A stretch of DNA of 64,000 nucleotides, from NCBI GenBank assembly GCA_015146655.1, contig VKHL01000116.1:26774-90773 (forward strand), in the 5' to 3' direction. This document shows positions 41,917 through 54,030 of this stretch, piece after piece. Within the stretch, counting starts at the first letter, position 1; each line of letters begins with the position of its first letter. The notes under the pieces were generated by a model that made no database searches, had not been told where the DNA came from, and saw only the letters and a list, made by a program, of their open reading frames with translations. The position numbers and the translations under genes were made by a program. Origin of the DNA: Ochromonas danica. Taxonomy: Eukaryota > Sar > Chrysophyceae > Chromulinales > Chromulinaceae.

Positions 41917-44491
41917 TTAGTTAACTCGATGAAAGGGCACGGCACAAAAGGGACAGAGAAGACCTTTTCTCTGACCAGAGACCACCTCGTACATGCGACT
42001 GCACCGCCTAGCCCAGCAGAGGTTTATGGCAGAGGGGCAGACGGGGCAGCGAAAGACCTCGTGATGGTGCTCATCGTGTTGCTCAGCAGTCGTGACGAGG
42101 AGGAAGGAGAAGGCACAGCGTTCCAGCACGACATCGCAGCGACTGCAAAGCGACGCTTCTGGATTGAGAGGGTCGAAGGCGACGGGAAGAGAGCAGATCG
42201 GACAACTCTCTGCTGTGGCGCTCTTCTCTGTCGCTCGCCGTCGAAGGAAAGTCAGCAGCGCGTTGAGGCCAGGCAGAGGATACTGTCGCTCGCGAGCAAT
42301 TTGCAGAACCTCTTGATGGTAATGCAAGACTCTTGACAAAACTTCTTCCTGGAAGATCTCGCCCTGTTGGAGAGCATCCACCAGTCTGTTGTGATGGCAA
42401 TGGGATGAGATGAGATGAGATGAGATCAGAGAGGGAGAAGAGGATTTGCTCTGATTCTTACCGCGAGGCGGAGAGAAAAGTCTGCAAGACCATTTGTCGA
42501 CCGCGAAGGGCAGCGAGATGCTCGAGGAACTCTTCGGACAGAAGGGTGTGTCTCACTTGGCGCACAGAGCGAACGCCAAGCGAGCAAAGCTGCCACAGCG
42601 CGAGGCGGTGCTGCAGGGCTGCGAGATCGTGAGGGAAGGCCAGCAGCGCGTACACCTCCTCCTCCTCCGTCTCTGGAAGAGGATGACCTCTGTCTCCAGG
42701 AGAAATCGCTGCCACACATCCTCGAACGAAGAGATCGATCCCAATTCTTGAGAGAGCCACAGGGTCTGGCGGGATGTGAGAGCGAATCGCCTCGAAGGCT
42801 CTGGCCAAGCCGAACCTCGAGCCTTCCTCTCCCTTCGCCTTGCCAGCATTTGCACTCTTGGCTCCCTTGCCCGCGACAGCTGGAAAGCGAAGAAGACTCG
42901 ACGAATTGGCCTCCTTCTCGCTGTCGCTGTCGCTGGGCACGACGTCATCGTCTTCGTCCTTCTCCTCCTCCTCCGCCCCCTCCTCTCCATCCGTCATCTG
43001 GTCCTTCTCATCTCCAAGTGGCACAGGGTCTTCATATAACCCTCGCGCAAAATCGAGAATGGCCTGAGGCATGGGCGGAGGAGGAGAGGCGCAGAATTGC
43101 GTTGCGATGTCTTCGATGGCGTCGAGCAGGAGGAGGGCGAGGAAGCTGGCGGAGCGATGGGGATAGTCCCTGCGCTGCTGCACCATTGCTCGAATGACTC
43201 TCGCGGCCTCAGCTGGTCGAGCAAGCCAGCCGTTGGGCAAGTTGGGAGCCGCCATGGCGCGCACAGCGAGACGAGGTCGAGCCAAACTGCCGTGCAGCTG
43301 CACCTCTCGAGAGGAAGACAAGGTCGGCGGCAGGCGCTGAGTGAACAGGACCAGCACTCCGAGAGGATCTGTGGCGAGGCTCAGCAGCTCGCAGCCGTCT
43401 TTCAAGGGCGGCACGGCGACGGCGACGGCCTCGACAACCGCCCCGACTCGAAGCCTTCGCACTCGAGACTCGTCGGCCACGAGGACATCCAGCACTTGCT
43501 TATCGGCTCCTTCTTCTTCCTCCTCCACAGAGAGGAGCCTGCACAGAGAGAGTCCCCCCACCTCCGCCTTGACCTCCACAGACGATCCCAGCAGCTGGCC
43601 GAGGCCTCGGCTGGTCACCAGCACAACCTGCTCGTCCACCAAGGCTATTTGGCGAGGTAGCCCTTCGAGGCCTACTGTGAGAATATTTGTCAAGGAGAAG
43701 TTAGCCCTCAGTCGCGGCGAGGAGGAGGAGGAGGAGGAGGAGGAGCTCTGCAGCCACATGTCAACTACCCAAATCTGGCCCAGTGCTGTAGATAAATAGA
43801 GCGAGCAGTGCCCTTTGTCTAGTGCAGACACTTTGACCAGGCTGATGCTATCGCCGTGAGCGGCAGAGTTGCTGAAGGTACCCACCTCCTCCACCTCCTC
43901 CATCTCCTGACTCAGAGGGTGGGTGACCACACGATAACAGCACAATTGAATCCCACTGTCATCTCGAATGGCCGTGCCAAGAATTGTTTCGTTGCTCTCG
44001 TTGACTGGCCCAGCATCCATACGGTAGCAGGAGGAGGAGGAGGAGGAGGGCAGCGCAGTGGCTTCAAGCCCTCTCAGGCGCAATACAGAGCCTTTCCTGG
44101 GCAGTTCATAGCTCTGGCTGGAGAAGAAGGGACTGAACTTGAGCAGCACGACGGAGCCGTCGCTGAGCAGCGCTGCGGACCAAAGCCTCGCCAGCCAGCG
44201 ATGCGCCGCCACGCACAGCCGCACCTCGCCGAGGCTCTCCAGCCACTCTCTGGGGCCAAGGAAGTCACTGCGCTCGTTCGTCTGAGCTCTCGGCGTGTCC
44301 AACGTCTCCATCCAGGCTTGCTGGTAGAAAGCGGTCGACTCGAAGCGCGGCAGGAGGAGGTGGAGGGTATGCGCAGAGATCACCGCTACGCAGCCCTCCT
44401 CACTCACAGATATGCTGTCCGTGGCGGAGGGCTGGTCGAAGATCACTTTCTCCTTCCAATCTTCGCACAGAAAGGGCCGCGACGTCTCCAT
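41917..44491 (-). CDS. GTF3C4: TFIIIC90 (GTF3C4)-like RNA polymerase III factor
   Basis: Two exons, 44491-42462 and 42385-41917, give 832 aa. The N-terminal 400 residues look like an irregular beta-propeller; the start (DSISVSEEGCVAVISAHTL) resembles the TFIIIC_delta domain. The C-terminal 110 residues form a zinc-binding domain with paired Cys (CPICSLP, CSRCDVVLERC, CPVCPSA, CPFCAVPF), matching the zf-TFIIIC position. TFIIIC binds tRNA-gene promoters. An acidic Glu/Asp linker and Ser runs coded by GAG repeats separate the parts. The start at 44491 avoids overlap with the divergent gene 93 bp away. The family call rests on both ends and is moderate. Confidence 0.6.
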
Positions 44492-44584
44492 TTCGATTTG
44501 ATCACATGACACAGCGTCTAGGTAGCCAGATAGACAGAATCTGGAGATCTGGTTCTCTGGCCCCAGCAGAAGATTATCAGAACG

Positions 44585-46844
44585 ATGGCAAGTCTCTTCG
44601 ACCTGGCCTACAACCGTGAAGAAGAAGATCCTCCCCCTCCCCCTCCCCCTCCTCCCGATTCTCCTCCACTCACACCCGACCAAGGGGGTGTGGGGGAGGA
44701 GGTGGGGGAGCTGGAGCAAGATCGCGAGGAGTACGAGAGAAGTCTTCGCGGTGAGTTCCCGCCCAGCGCTGCTTGCTGCTCTTCACACTGAAAGCATTGC
44801 TTGTCGTGATGGGGCAGAGAATGGCTTTGTACTGCGTTTCCATGAGGAGGAGGAGCGCTTCTTCTACGTGGACGAGACCACAGGCGACAGCTACTGGGCG
44901 GATGAACTGTCCGCCATCCTCGAAGGCGAGCTCAATGGCCAAGACAGCCCACAGCTTAGAGATGAAAGAGAGGGTGAGCGTGGAGGTGCCGCGGAGCAGG
45001 AGGTGGAGGAGGAGGAGGGGGTGCGAGATGTCGTTGCTCGATCGGCTGAAATGCTGAAGCGCAAAGAGCAACGACTAGCGAATCTGCGCCAGTCTCGCGA
45101 AGAGGCAGAGCTGCGCTCTTTGCGTGAACCTCATCTAACGAAGAGTGGCCGCGGCAAGCAGCGGTCTGTGCGAGACATGCTCACCTGGGAGGCCAAGCGC
45201 CAGGAGAAGCTGCAGGCCATGGCCAAGGCCCGCGAAGACGCTTTGGACTCGGACATGACAGGACGGCCCGTGATAACTCGACTTGCACAGCGCCTTGGAG
45301 GCGCTGACGATTCGTCCTCCGTGGCCTCCTGCTCCACCTCCGCTCGGTCTGTGCAGGAGCGACTCTATGACCAGCATCGCCACCGACGAGAACGACTGCT
45401 TGCGCTCCAGAAGGTTCAAGACGATGCAGCGCGGCGACTTGCTCGGCCTGCCATTAACAATCGCTCCCGCTACATCGCCACACAGGCTCTGCAGGAAGAA
45501 GGCATTGACAGCCTCTCTTCCCACGACCGCCTCTACTTCCGCCATCTCATTCGTTTGCACGGAAGAGCTGAGGATGCTGCCTATGCACAAGATGGGCGCC
45601 TCCAGCAACACGACCCTGCGACAGGCCAACGGCTGTTCGTTCCTCAAATTAACCGAACGTCTCAGACGCTGGCACGAAGACAACTCCGAGGGCAAGTGCC
45701 CATCGAGGAACTCCTGCACAATCGCGGACAGCATTACCTTCGACGTCAAGAGATGCGACGGAGGCAACTGGCACAAGAGGATTCACAGAGACGGCGCCCA
45801 CAAGTCAACTCTGTCAGCTTGCGCCTCGCTCAAGAGAAAGAAGTTTTGAGCGGAGAAAGCAGCCAAGATCGCCTCTTGCGGCCCATCGGAAACCTTCGCG
45901 AGCGCACTCAACAAGAGCTCGAGGAACACGCCCCAACCTTTCGGCCTTCTTGCAAATCGTCGTCTTCGATAACCTTCCAGCAGCAAACGCAGTCGTCTGA
46001 GCAATACTACGATCGCGCCATGCGCTGGCAAGAGCGCCGTCGTGAGAAGATGGCTCGAGAGCAACAGCAACGGCAACGCGAGGAAATGGCCGAATGCTCT
46101 TTTCACCCGCGACTTGCTCCTCGGCAAAACTCTCCCTCCTCCTCACATTCCACTTGGGAGGATTTCGAGCAAAGATCCAGTGGCGAGGGGATGGAGGGAT
46201 TCGGAGGAGGCTTGGCGGCTATGGCTGATCGTCAGGTGCGTTGGGCACAAAAGAGGTCAGTCATGATGCTCTTTATCTCGTTATGCTTACAATCATGTGA
46301 CCTCATGTAACCTTTGCTCTGGCACAGGGACGAAAAACTGGCGATCGAGCGTCGCAAGCGTGCGCAGGAGGAGGAGAAGGACTGCACATTCGCTCCTCAT
46401 GTGGACCAACCGCCTTCCCAGATTTATCGAGGCCTCCGACGCTCTACTGTTGCGTCATCTTCGCGGCGTTTCTCGCCATCTCGATCGCTCTCGCCGTCTC
46501 TATGCGGCTCCTTGCCTCACACTCAAGAAAGTGCGCCTTTCGACCTCACTAGTGCAGAAGATTATGCGATCCCGCACTTCCCAGCAGCTGAGGTGGACTA
46601 TTACCAGAATGATTTCGATACCCTCGAGCGTCTTGCACAGCATGCGCTCTTCACTCATCCGTTCTCGTCAAGTGTCCCGGTGGTGGCGGGGGTAAGAAGC
46701 ACAAATGGAGGATTCGACGATAATTACAGCGTTACCGTGGGACAAGGAAGAGCAAAAGCTTTCTCTGGCTCAATGTTGCCCTCGTCTGTGGCTTTGGTAG
46801 ACGCCGACGACTTCTCAATGAGCGATGCCATTGAGTTGACTTGA
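44585..46844 (+). CDS. Charged coiled-coil protein with WW-like N-terminus, unknown
   Basis: Three exons, 44585-44750, 44818-46255 and 46328-46844, give 706 aa. I do not recognise the family. After a Pro run (about 16-25) there is a WW-like segment ERFFYVDETTGDSYWADEL (about 70-88). The rest is dominated by Arg/Gln/Glu-rich helices (RRERLLALQKVQDDAARRL, RRQEMRRRQLAQEDSQRRR) typical of cytoskeletal or centrosomal proteins, with several FxP/CTFAPHV-like segments (ECSFHPRLAP, DCTFAPHVDQ, APTFRPS) that recur at intervals. A microtubule-associated role is only a guess. Confidence 0.65.
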
Positions 46845-47310
46845 AGTTTTGAACAGTTCCTGTACTGTAAAGCTCAATCAACAGTAGACTAACGCATGAA
46901 TTCTCAAACCCGAGCACAAGATTTGTTGTGAAATTGATGACTTTGTATTATGGTCAATCTAACTATCTGCCTCCTTACAATCGATATGATGAATTGCCGT
47001 TCCAATCTGCTATAGTAGCTATAGTATTTGTTGAAGTACTGTAGCTACAGTACCACGCCAGTTAATGGATTTGCACCAAAGGCTACTACATTTCGGTTCT
47101 TAGCCTCAGAATAACGCCTCTTTTCGTTTAATTCCGCCATTCCAATTACATTAATTTAGGTTAGATTACGGTTGACAATATGGCTCCAGGACAATCACAC
47201 GATTTCTTGAGAATGTCTGGGAAACAGTGGGTCTTAGCATCTGCTCGCCCACCAATCTGCATACGCCATTACGGTTATTGTGCTTGCGCAAAATATGCTC
47301 TAGCTACTAG
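46845..47310. other. Intergenic, AT-rich
   Basis: 3' region of the preceding gene, with CTACAGTA/TAGCTATAG words (about 47010-47055). No gene is seen. Confidence 0.5.
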
Positions 47311-48183
47311 TCTACAGTCTACAGTCTATAGTCTACAGTCTACAGTCTATAGTCTACAGTCTACAGTCTACAGTCTATAGTCTATAGTCTACAGTCTACA
47401 GTCTACAGTCTATAGTCTACAGTCTACAGTCTACAGTCTACAGTCTACAGTCTACAGTCTACAGTCTACAGTCTATAGTCTACAGTCTACAGTCTACAGT
47501 CTACAGTCTATAGTCTACAGTCTACAGTCTATAGTCTATAGTCTACAGTCTACAGTCTACAGTCTACAGTCTATAGTCTACAGTCTATAGTCTACAGTCT
47601 ACAGTCTATAGTCTACAGTCTACAGTCTACAGTCTATAGTCTACAGTCTACAGTCTACAGTCTACAGTCTACAGTCTACAGTCTACAGTCTACAGTCTAT
47701 AGTCTACAGTCTACAGTCTACAGTCTACAGTCTATAGTCTACAGTCTACAGTCTATAGTCTATAGTCTACAGTCTACAGTCTACAGTCTACAGTCTATAG
47801 TCTACAGTCTATAGTCTACAGTCTACAGTCTATAGTCTACAGTCTACAGTCTACAGTCTATAGTCTACAGTCTACAGTCTACAGTCTACAGTCTACAGTC
47901 TATAGTCTACAGTCTACAGTCTACAGTCTATAGTCTACAGTCTATAGTCTACAGTCTACAGTCTATAGTCTACAGTCTACAGTCTACAGTCTATAGTCTA
48001 CAGTCTACAGTCTACAGTCTACAGTCTACAGTCTACAGTCTATAGTCTATAGTCTACAGTCTACAGTCTACAGTGTCTACAGTCTNNNNNNNNNNAGTCT
48101 ACAGTCTACAGTCTACAGTCTACAGTCTATAGTCTATAGTCTACAGTCTACAGTCTACAGTGTCTACAGTCTACAGTCTATAG
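47311..48183. repeat. TCTACAG/TCTATAG heptamer array with higher-order units
   Basis: The array is made almost only of 7-bp units, TCTACAG (C) or TCTATAG (T). The C/T order repeats as a 32-unit, 224-bp block at 47409-47632 and 47633-47856, with a shortened third copy after it. A single extra TG interrupts the array on each side of the sequence gap (48086-48095). The flanks are ordinary intergenic sequence. Confidence 0.97.
48086..48095. other. Assembly gap (10 N)
   Basis: Ten N bases lie inside the heptamer array. The sequence directly after the gap (48096-48172) equals the sequence directly before it (48009-48085), which points to a missed overlap. Confidence 0.95.
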
Positions 48184-48340
48184 TACAACCTTCTCATAAA
48201 ATAAAACAGACAGCAGAAAGCAGCGCCATAGCCTGGTTTGGGTATTTGAAGATCTGGGATGACTGACCGTTTGAATGGAAAAGAGATGGACAAAGAACAG
48301 ACTAGCTGCTGGTTTGTTGTCCTATTATTAACAACCCATC

Positions 48341-49173
48341 ATGCCACCAACTACATCGAGCCAAACTGATAGTGTCATCACTTTAAAAGGATCCACTGAT
48401 ATAGTGACGGAGTTCTTCCACTATAGCGTTAACAGCATTCTCTATCAGCGAGGCGTGTACCCCCCCGAGAGCTTCAAACGGGTGGCTCAATATGGCCTCT
48501 CAATGATGATTACCACAGACGAGGCCTTGATTTCTTATCTCCAGAATATTCTTCGTCAGCTTGAAGGTTAGTATTCGACCCTCCCCGATCCTCGCACTCC
48601 CTGACCAGTCATGGTTAATAACTGGATTGGTGCAACACAGTCTGGCTGACCAACGGAGAAGTGCAGAAGCTCGTGCTTGTCGTAAAAGGAGTAGAAAGTG
48701 GCGAGACTCTCGAGCGCTGGGTCTTTGACTGCGAGTGCAAGGTCAAGACCGCCAGGTGAGTCCGAAACACAAAGACCAGTAGTAATTGTTTTACGCTTCG
48801 CTTCACCGTTTTGCATTTGAACTCATGCAGTAGTGAATTGCGGTCTGATAAGCCTCTGAAAGAAATTACACAAGAGATTCAGGCAATCATGCGCCAGATC
48901 ACGGCGTCGGTAACCTTCTTGCCTCTCCTGAATGAGGCTTGCTGCTTCGATCTGCTCGTTTACGCCGACAAGGAAGCAACAGTGCCACTGCTGTGGGAAG
49001 ATTCGGATCCTTGTCTCATTGCCAATGCTGAACAAGTCAAACTACGCTCCTTCAGTACCAAGGTATTTCGTTTCCCTTCCCTTACAATTTATGCTTCAGC
49101 TTTAGTGATTGAATTGTTTCGTCAGATTCACAAAGTCGACCTCGCCGTCTCCTATCGCACTGAAGATGAGTAA
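48341..49173 (+). CDS. MAD2: Spindle checkpoint protein MAD2 (HORMA)
   Basis: Four exons, 48341-48566, 48641-48755, 48831-49062 and 49126-49173, give 206 aa, the normal MAD2 length. The HORMA domain matches throughout: ITLKGSTDIVTEFFHYSVNS, ILYQRGVYPPE, GVESGETLERWVFD, MRQITASVTFLPLL and the safety-belt C-terminus LRSFSTKIHKVDLAVSYR. It switches between open and closed forms to bind MAD1 and CDC20 and delays anaphase until kinetochores attach. All intron phases close. It is convergent with the WD40 gene. Confidence 0.95.
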
Positions 49174-49324
49174 GCTCACGGGACCAAAGCCCACTTTCAT
49201 GTATAAAATATCAATTAGTTACCACATATTTAGAAGATTCCTTCACCCCGCAGTTTCGTCTTCTTCGTCACATTACGAAAAACAGAACGCAACTCGATGC
49301 ATTAGCGTTGAGCAAGCAGTCAAA

Positions 49325-50401
49325 CTAAGCGACCACACCCATAGTGGATATCTGCTCCTCTAACAAAGCTTGTGACCCAGCGTCTTTCTTGCATTGTATT
49401 ATACTTAGGCTGCCATCCATCATCGCCACACCTAACAGATCGTCTCCCAGGAGACACAGAGAGGAGATTGGCCGACCAAGACTAAACAGGCCACAAGAAT
49501 GGCGATTTAGGGTATCCCAGATACGTACAGTGCCATCCTTTGAACTAGTCGCCAGCCAACCGGGGAAAAAAGGAATAAAGGCACATGAAGTGACGTCTTG
49601 GCTATGCCCAGAGAGTTCGGCAAGGGGCTGACTCGACTGACGAACATCCCAAAGTACGAGACCGCAACCCACACCATTGAAGCCCTTGCATCCAGTAGCC
49701 AGCACGTGCTCTTCATTGTCAAGAGCCAGACAGAGTGGGAAATATACATAGCCACCAAATACTGTGCCAGGCAGAGAAGAATTGCCGTTCCACACTCTCA
49801 CACAAAGATCCTCAGCTCCTTGATAGATCAAGCTGTCTCTTCTTCCACAGCAAAGCGAAGTAACAATATTACGAGGACTACTATATTTGATTACACATTC
49901 TTGGGTGCTCAAATCCCATTTCTTGACCGAATAGTCACGACTACCTGAGAACACGAAGTTGTCAACGGCAGTTAGGGCAGAGATGTTCAGCTCATGTGTG
50001 TTCTCAATTGTCCAATCACAGCACCGTTTCTCTATGTCCCACTTTCACCCCATAACGAGTGAGGTAGATTTCGACACAAGAACTGTTGCGGAGGAGCCTA
50101 CCTGCTTGAGCGAGAGATCTCTTGAGGCACTCACAATTTTCCTCTCGGTAGGTACACACACTCTAGTAACAGCCTTTTGATGACCCATGAAATAGATAGG
50201 TTGGAACACTTCATCTTTTAGCAGCTGATGGTAGCTAATGAGTGCGATTCTCTTGTCATCGCTCGCTGTGATCACATGGTCTCTGAACAAGGATTGAATA
50301 TCAAGAATGGGGCCGGCATGGATGGCACCTCTTATGAAGGTCACTGGAATATCTCTCTTCTCAGCATAGGATGGTCTCGGCTGGTTGGAGCAATTTCCCA
50401 T
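49325..50401 (-). CDS. WD40-repeat protein with N-myristoylation signal
   Basis: Two exons, 50401-50102 and 50041-49325, give 338 aa. The acceptor at GAAAG/TGGGAC was chosen because it restores a WD repeat end (SASRDLSLKQWD). About six to seven repeats are visible (FSGSRDYSVKKWD, GAEDLCVRVWN, GCGLVLWDVR, TSSKDGTVRIWD), enough for one propeller. It starts MGNCSNQP, a good myristoylation and palmitoylation signal, suggesting membrane attachment. No specific orthologue is recognised. It shares an upstream region with the phosphatase at 50788. Confidence 0.75.
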
Positions 50402-50787
50402 ATTCCTCCTTTAACACACATATCATTTTCGCGCTGCGTTTCATCATCAAGCAGACCAAAACTGAATAAAGTGATGTTGAGAAACGTTATTCTCTCTACG
50501 AAAAGTCGCACGCAAACGCAACTGCATTTTGTCTGTTGGACGAGACTGGGTTTAGTTGGTCTAATCAATCCAGTCGACAGACTGCCCAATTCGTTTGACC
50601 TCTTTGCTTCGCTCTTCCTTCTTCCACTTCGTTATTCTTTGGTTTAGATTGGACGCAAAATCTTAATTTGCACTGATTCTGACGTTCTTATTGATATTTC
50701 ATTTTGCGCTGAAGCTGATTCCTTCGCGGTGTTTCCTTGCAGCTCTCTACAAATTTACTTCGCTGAGGTCTTCAAGGATTTATCGGC
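50402..50787. promoter_or_regulatory. Divergent upstream region WD40/SCP phosphatase
   Basis: 386 bp between divergent start codons. No clear motif or exon is seen. Confidence 0.4.
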
Positions 50788-52167
50788 ATGCAACAAGAGC
50801 GATCACCAACCCATACTACCCTTAATACAGGTCATCTTCCTTCTCTGTATCCGCGTGCTATTCCTGACCACTTCGCAATTTTGTAGACGCAACGGATGAC
50901 ACACCCAGAACAAATGTAGGTCGAGATACGAGCTCTCTAAGCAAGGAGGAGCAATCTACCATCAAGGCACTGGACTCTTCGGCGGTCCAAGTGGACGGTA
51001 TTTGATGTTTCTCCTGTTGATCCAATTTCTCTGTCTAACACGACTATCCTTGCTTTTAGTGGCAAGCATTATTACTCAAGTCAGTCGAAGTGATACGAAG
51101 CAGGCTTCCTCGACTGCTCGCAAACGAAACGTATCTGCGCCAATTACCCCACCGACCACTTCTTCAGCTTCTTCTCGTCCTCAGAGGCGTAGTTTTCTTG
51201 CAAGACTGCTGTGCTGTGCTCCAAAACCTGGAGCTGGTAGCCATGCGGGACAAATTTCTCTTGTAGTGCCCTCTAATCCCTCCTTTTTAATACCCAATCG
51301 CCGCGATGGAGCGGGCCTGAAAGGAAAGAAGTCGTTTTCTTCCTCGGACGATCTGATACCTCCCGGCCACCGTCAGAAGAAATGCCTTGCCCTGGATTTA
51401 GATGAGACGCTCGTGCACTCCTCGTTCCAGCCAATGGATCGTGCTTCCTTTATGATAAACATCGTCATCGATGGCATTGCGCACAACATTTATGTCATGA
51501 AGCGCCCAGGAGTGGATCAATTTATTCAGCGCTTGGCGCAATTCTACGAGGTACTCAGTACGTTACACTCTTCCACGTCTATTACTTGTGCCTGATAGCT
51601 ATCTCGCAGATTATTGTATACACAGCATCTTTGAGCAAGTATGCCGACCCTTTGCTCGACCTTCTTGATCCTCAGAAGCACATTTCGCGGAGGCTATTTC
51701 GAGAAAATTGTGTCTTCTATGATGGTAATTTATCATCTGTTTCCCCATCCATACTATCGTAAAAGATTTGGGTGTGATGTAGGACATTATGTCAAGGATC
51801 TTTCTTTGCTTAGCCGTGATATATCACAGACAATAATTGTGGACAATTGCCCTACCTCTTATATCTTCCATCCTGGTACGCTTGTAGTATGTTTTCCCTA
51901 CTTTATGGTAACATTGCCTTTGTGTAGAGAATGCTATAGATTGTACCTCATTCTTCGATGACCCAAACGATGTGGAGCTGTGGCAGGTTAGCTTTGAGGA
52001 TTGCTTCAGGTTTACTTTACGTGACCAATCATCTTGTCGTGTTGTGATAGATTGCAGATTTCTTGGAAAGCATTAGGCTTTGCGATGATGTGCGTTCTTA
52101 CTGCCGCTCTTGGCGTGAATGGTGCAAACAAAACCCAAATCCCTCAATACCAGATTCTGCAGGTTGA
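50788..52167 (+). CDS. SCP/Dullard-type CTD phosphatase
   Basis: Seven exons, 50788-50830, 50887-50997, 51060-51550, 51610-51724, 51783-51875, 51928-51986 and 52051-52167, give 342 aa with all phases closing. The HAD-type catalytic motif is [11 protein letters not shown] (Asp164 and Asp166). It is followed by [58 protein letters not shown] and [17 protein letters not shown], the standard order of small CTD phosphatases. These remove phosphate from RNA polymerase II CTD Ser5 or from lipin-pathway proteins. The N-terminal 110 residues are Ser/Thr-rich, with a LARLLCCAP segment that could be palmitoylated. It is the most intron-rich gene here. Confidence 0.88.
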
Positions 52168-52342
52168 AGTTTTTGTGTATAGTATGTATCGAAGTGTACA
52201 GAGTCTTGTGTTTGTTAGCATGTTAGTGTGGTTACAGGATTAAGTATTGAATTGCGAGCTCAATATTTTATATCATTCTGTTCAATTTAGTGTTAGCGAC
52301 GGAACAACCTCCAACTAAACAAGCAGCTGACAAGCTATGATA

Positions 52343-52862
52343 TTAAAGATTCCAGCGATTAAGAGCCTCTGCCACATTGCCCTTGCATCCAGCAACCGTG
52401 CTGCGTCCATCTCTATCCTTGATTTCCAGCGTCGCTCCGTCCAAGATGATAAAAGTCGGAATACCACGCACTCCGTAAGAAGACCCCAGCTCCTGGCTCT
52501 GATCACCACCAAAAGGAATGGCATTCCAAGGCATACTTTCGAAATAACCGTCAAAAGAGGATTCGTCGCTATCAGAACTGACGAAGACGATCTCAAGCTC
52601 GCCTGGATTAGACTGTTTCACTGCGTTATAAAACTCGCCAAGGACAGGAGTGAAACCACGGCATGGAGGACACTGCACACATTAGGTGGACACTTAGCCT
52701 AGCATATTAAATCCTGGAAATTCGGGCCTCACTTACCCAGTGTGCAGAAAAGTAAATACCAATATGTTTAGCTCCCTTGAGAACTTCTTCAGTGGGTTTC
52801 AATCCGTTCTTGGTCAGAAGTTCGGGTCCAAACAGATTTGCCAGTTGAGCAGCAGAAGCCAT
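52343..52862 (-). CDS. Nucleoredoxin/tryparedoxin-like thioredoxin
   Basis: Two exons, 52862-52737 and 52672-52343, give 151 aa. The active site HWCPPCRGFTP (Cys43 and Cys46) is split by the intron directly after Trp42. The WCPPC motif and the following FVSSDSDESSFDGYF and MPWNAIPF are typical of tryparedoxin and nucleoredoxin. The cis-Pro loop GIPTFIILD is intact. It is a cytosolic dithiol oxidoreductase without a leader; its substrate is unknown. Confidence 0.9.
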
Positions 52863-53292
52863 GTTTTACAAGTTTTGATATTGACGTAAGGTACTACCAA
52901 ATAAATCTGTGAGGCACAATATAAGTGGAACTGATCTCGTGGAGATTAAGATTTCGGAAGAAGGCAACTGAACCGCAGAGGAGTGCTCTTCCGTGAATCG
53001 GGGAACGAATTTCCCGATTTCCGCATCTTCAACCGCCCAACTTTTTGCTGTTCCACCGTGAATGAAAAATATAAAACATAAGTTAGCTGATTCAAGAGGC
53101 ATTCTTAATCACAAGTTACTGCTCTACTGTGGTCATCTAGGCTTTACCAATATCAATCAGAGCTAAACAAAGGTCTTATAACACTCTCTCCTTAGATTCA
53201 AAACTACATAATATAATAAATTCTTTTAAATAACTCTACGGAATATACGTGATCAAGTTTCTCCTAGCGGAGAGAATCAAAAGCAGGAACGT
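52863..53292. other. Intergenic, AT-rich
   Basis: Thioredoxin upstream region and 3' end of the Cys-rich gene. No gene is seen. Confidence 0.45.
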
Positions 53293-54030
53293 TTAGACAT
53301 TTCCCGTGCGGGCTTTCCAAGCAGCACGGGAAGATTCCATAGCTTGAGCCAGAGCCACACCGCTACCTACAGCAAGGCTACCTTCGAACGTATAAGAGAC
53401 ACTCGGTAATGGCTCTCCATTCTTAGGGCCACAAAGGCCACAGCAGTTATGGAACCAACACGAACGCATAGGAAAGCACCAGCAGCAATTTTCACTGGGC
53501 AAAACGCGCACGCGGTCACCACAGAGTTCCGGCCAATAGCACTCTAGGAAATTATTACAATCAGGAGAGCATTCCTGGCAGAAACAGACATAAGTAACAT
53601 TATTGGCATACACGGTGGGGGCACCATTATTGAAGCCAATCTTCCAACAACAAGCTTGCTGGTCGTACACTCCTCTATCAAAGTAAGCCTTGAAAATGCT
53701 GTCTGTGCCCATGCAGCAGACGTTGCCAGAACAGCCTCCTGGATGGGATCTTTCATAGCCATTCTCCAAAACATACAAATACTTGCGGGAGCGATCAAGC
53801 AAGCAACTGTCGTACTGTCCGCAAAAAAAGGAACAACAGAAATAGTCGTATTGAGCCTTGTATCTGTGAACACGAGTGAAACAGGGTCATGGTTCGTTCA
53901 AACATTTCAAGACATGTGATTTCGCTTACGCAATCTGAATGTTGTTCCCGTTCACAGTTTGAATAGAAGTATGATACCCATACTGTGCTCCCCCGCCAGT
54001 TACACCGCTGCTAATTTCCATGGGTTGCAT
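53293..54030 (-). CDS. Cys-rich protein of unknown function
   Basis: Two exons, 54030-53930 and 53863-53293, give 223 aa. About 28 Cys residues cluster in pairs (FCCSFFCGQ, CSGNVCC, QACCW, CFCQECSPDC, ENCCWCF, CGLCG). No signal peptide is seen, so the Cys may bind metal or be palmitoylated rather than form secreted disulfides. The C-terminus LAVGSGVALAQAMESSRAAW is a short possible membrane or amphipathic helix. The general look resembles scramblase-like or PLAC8-like Cys-rich membrane-edge proteins, but I do not recognise a family. The start at 54030 is followed nine bases later by a second ATG. Confidence 0.65.

Noticed and set aside
47180-47380. Short frame running into the heptamer array
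   Set aside because: Its C-terminus is only translated TCTACAG repeat; nothing supports a gene.
46845-48340. Possible chimeric join of two unrelated scaffolds at the N gap, since the right side looks more AT-rich
   Set aside because: The 77-bp identity across the gap shows that both sides belong together, and genes near 4-8 kb are also AT-leaning.
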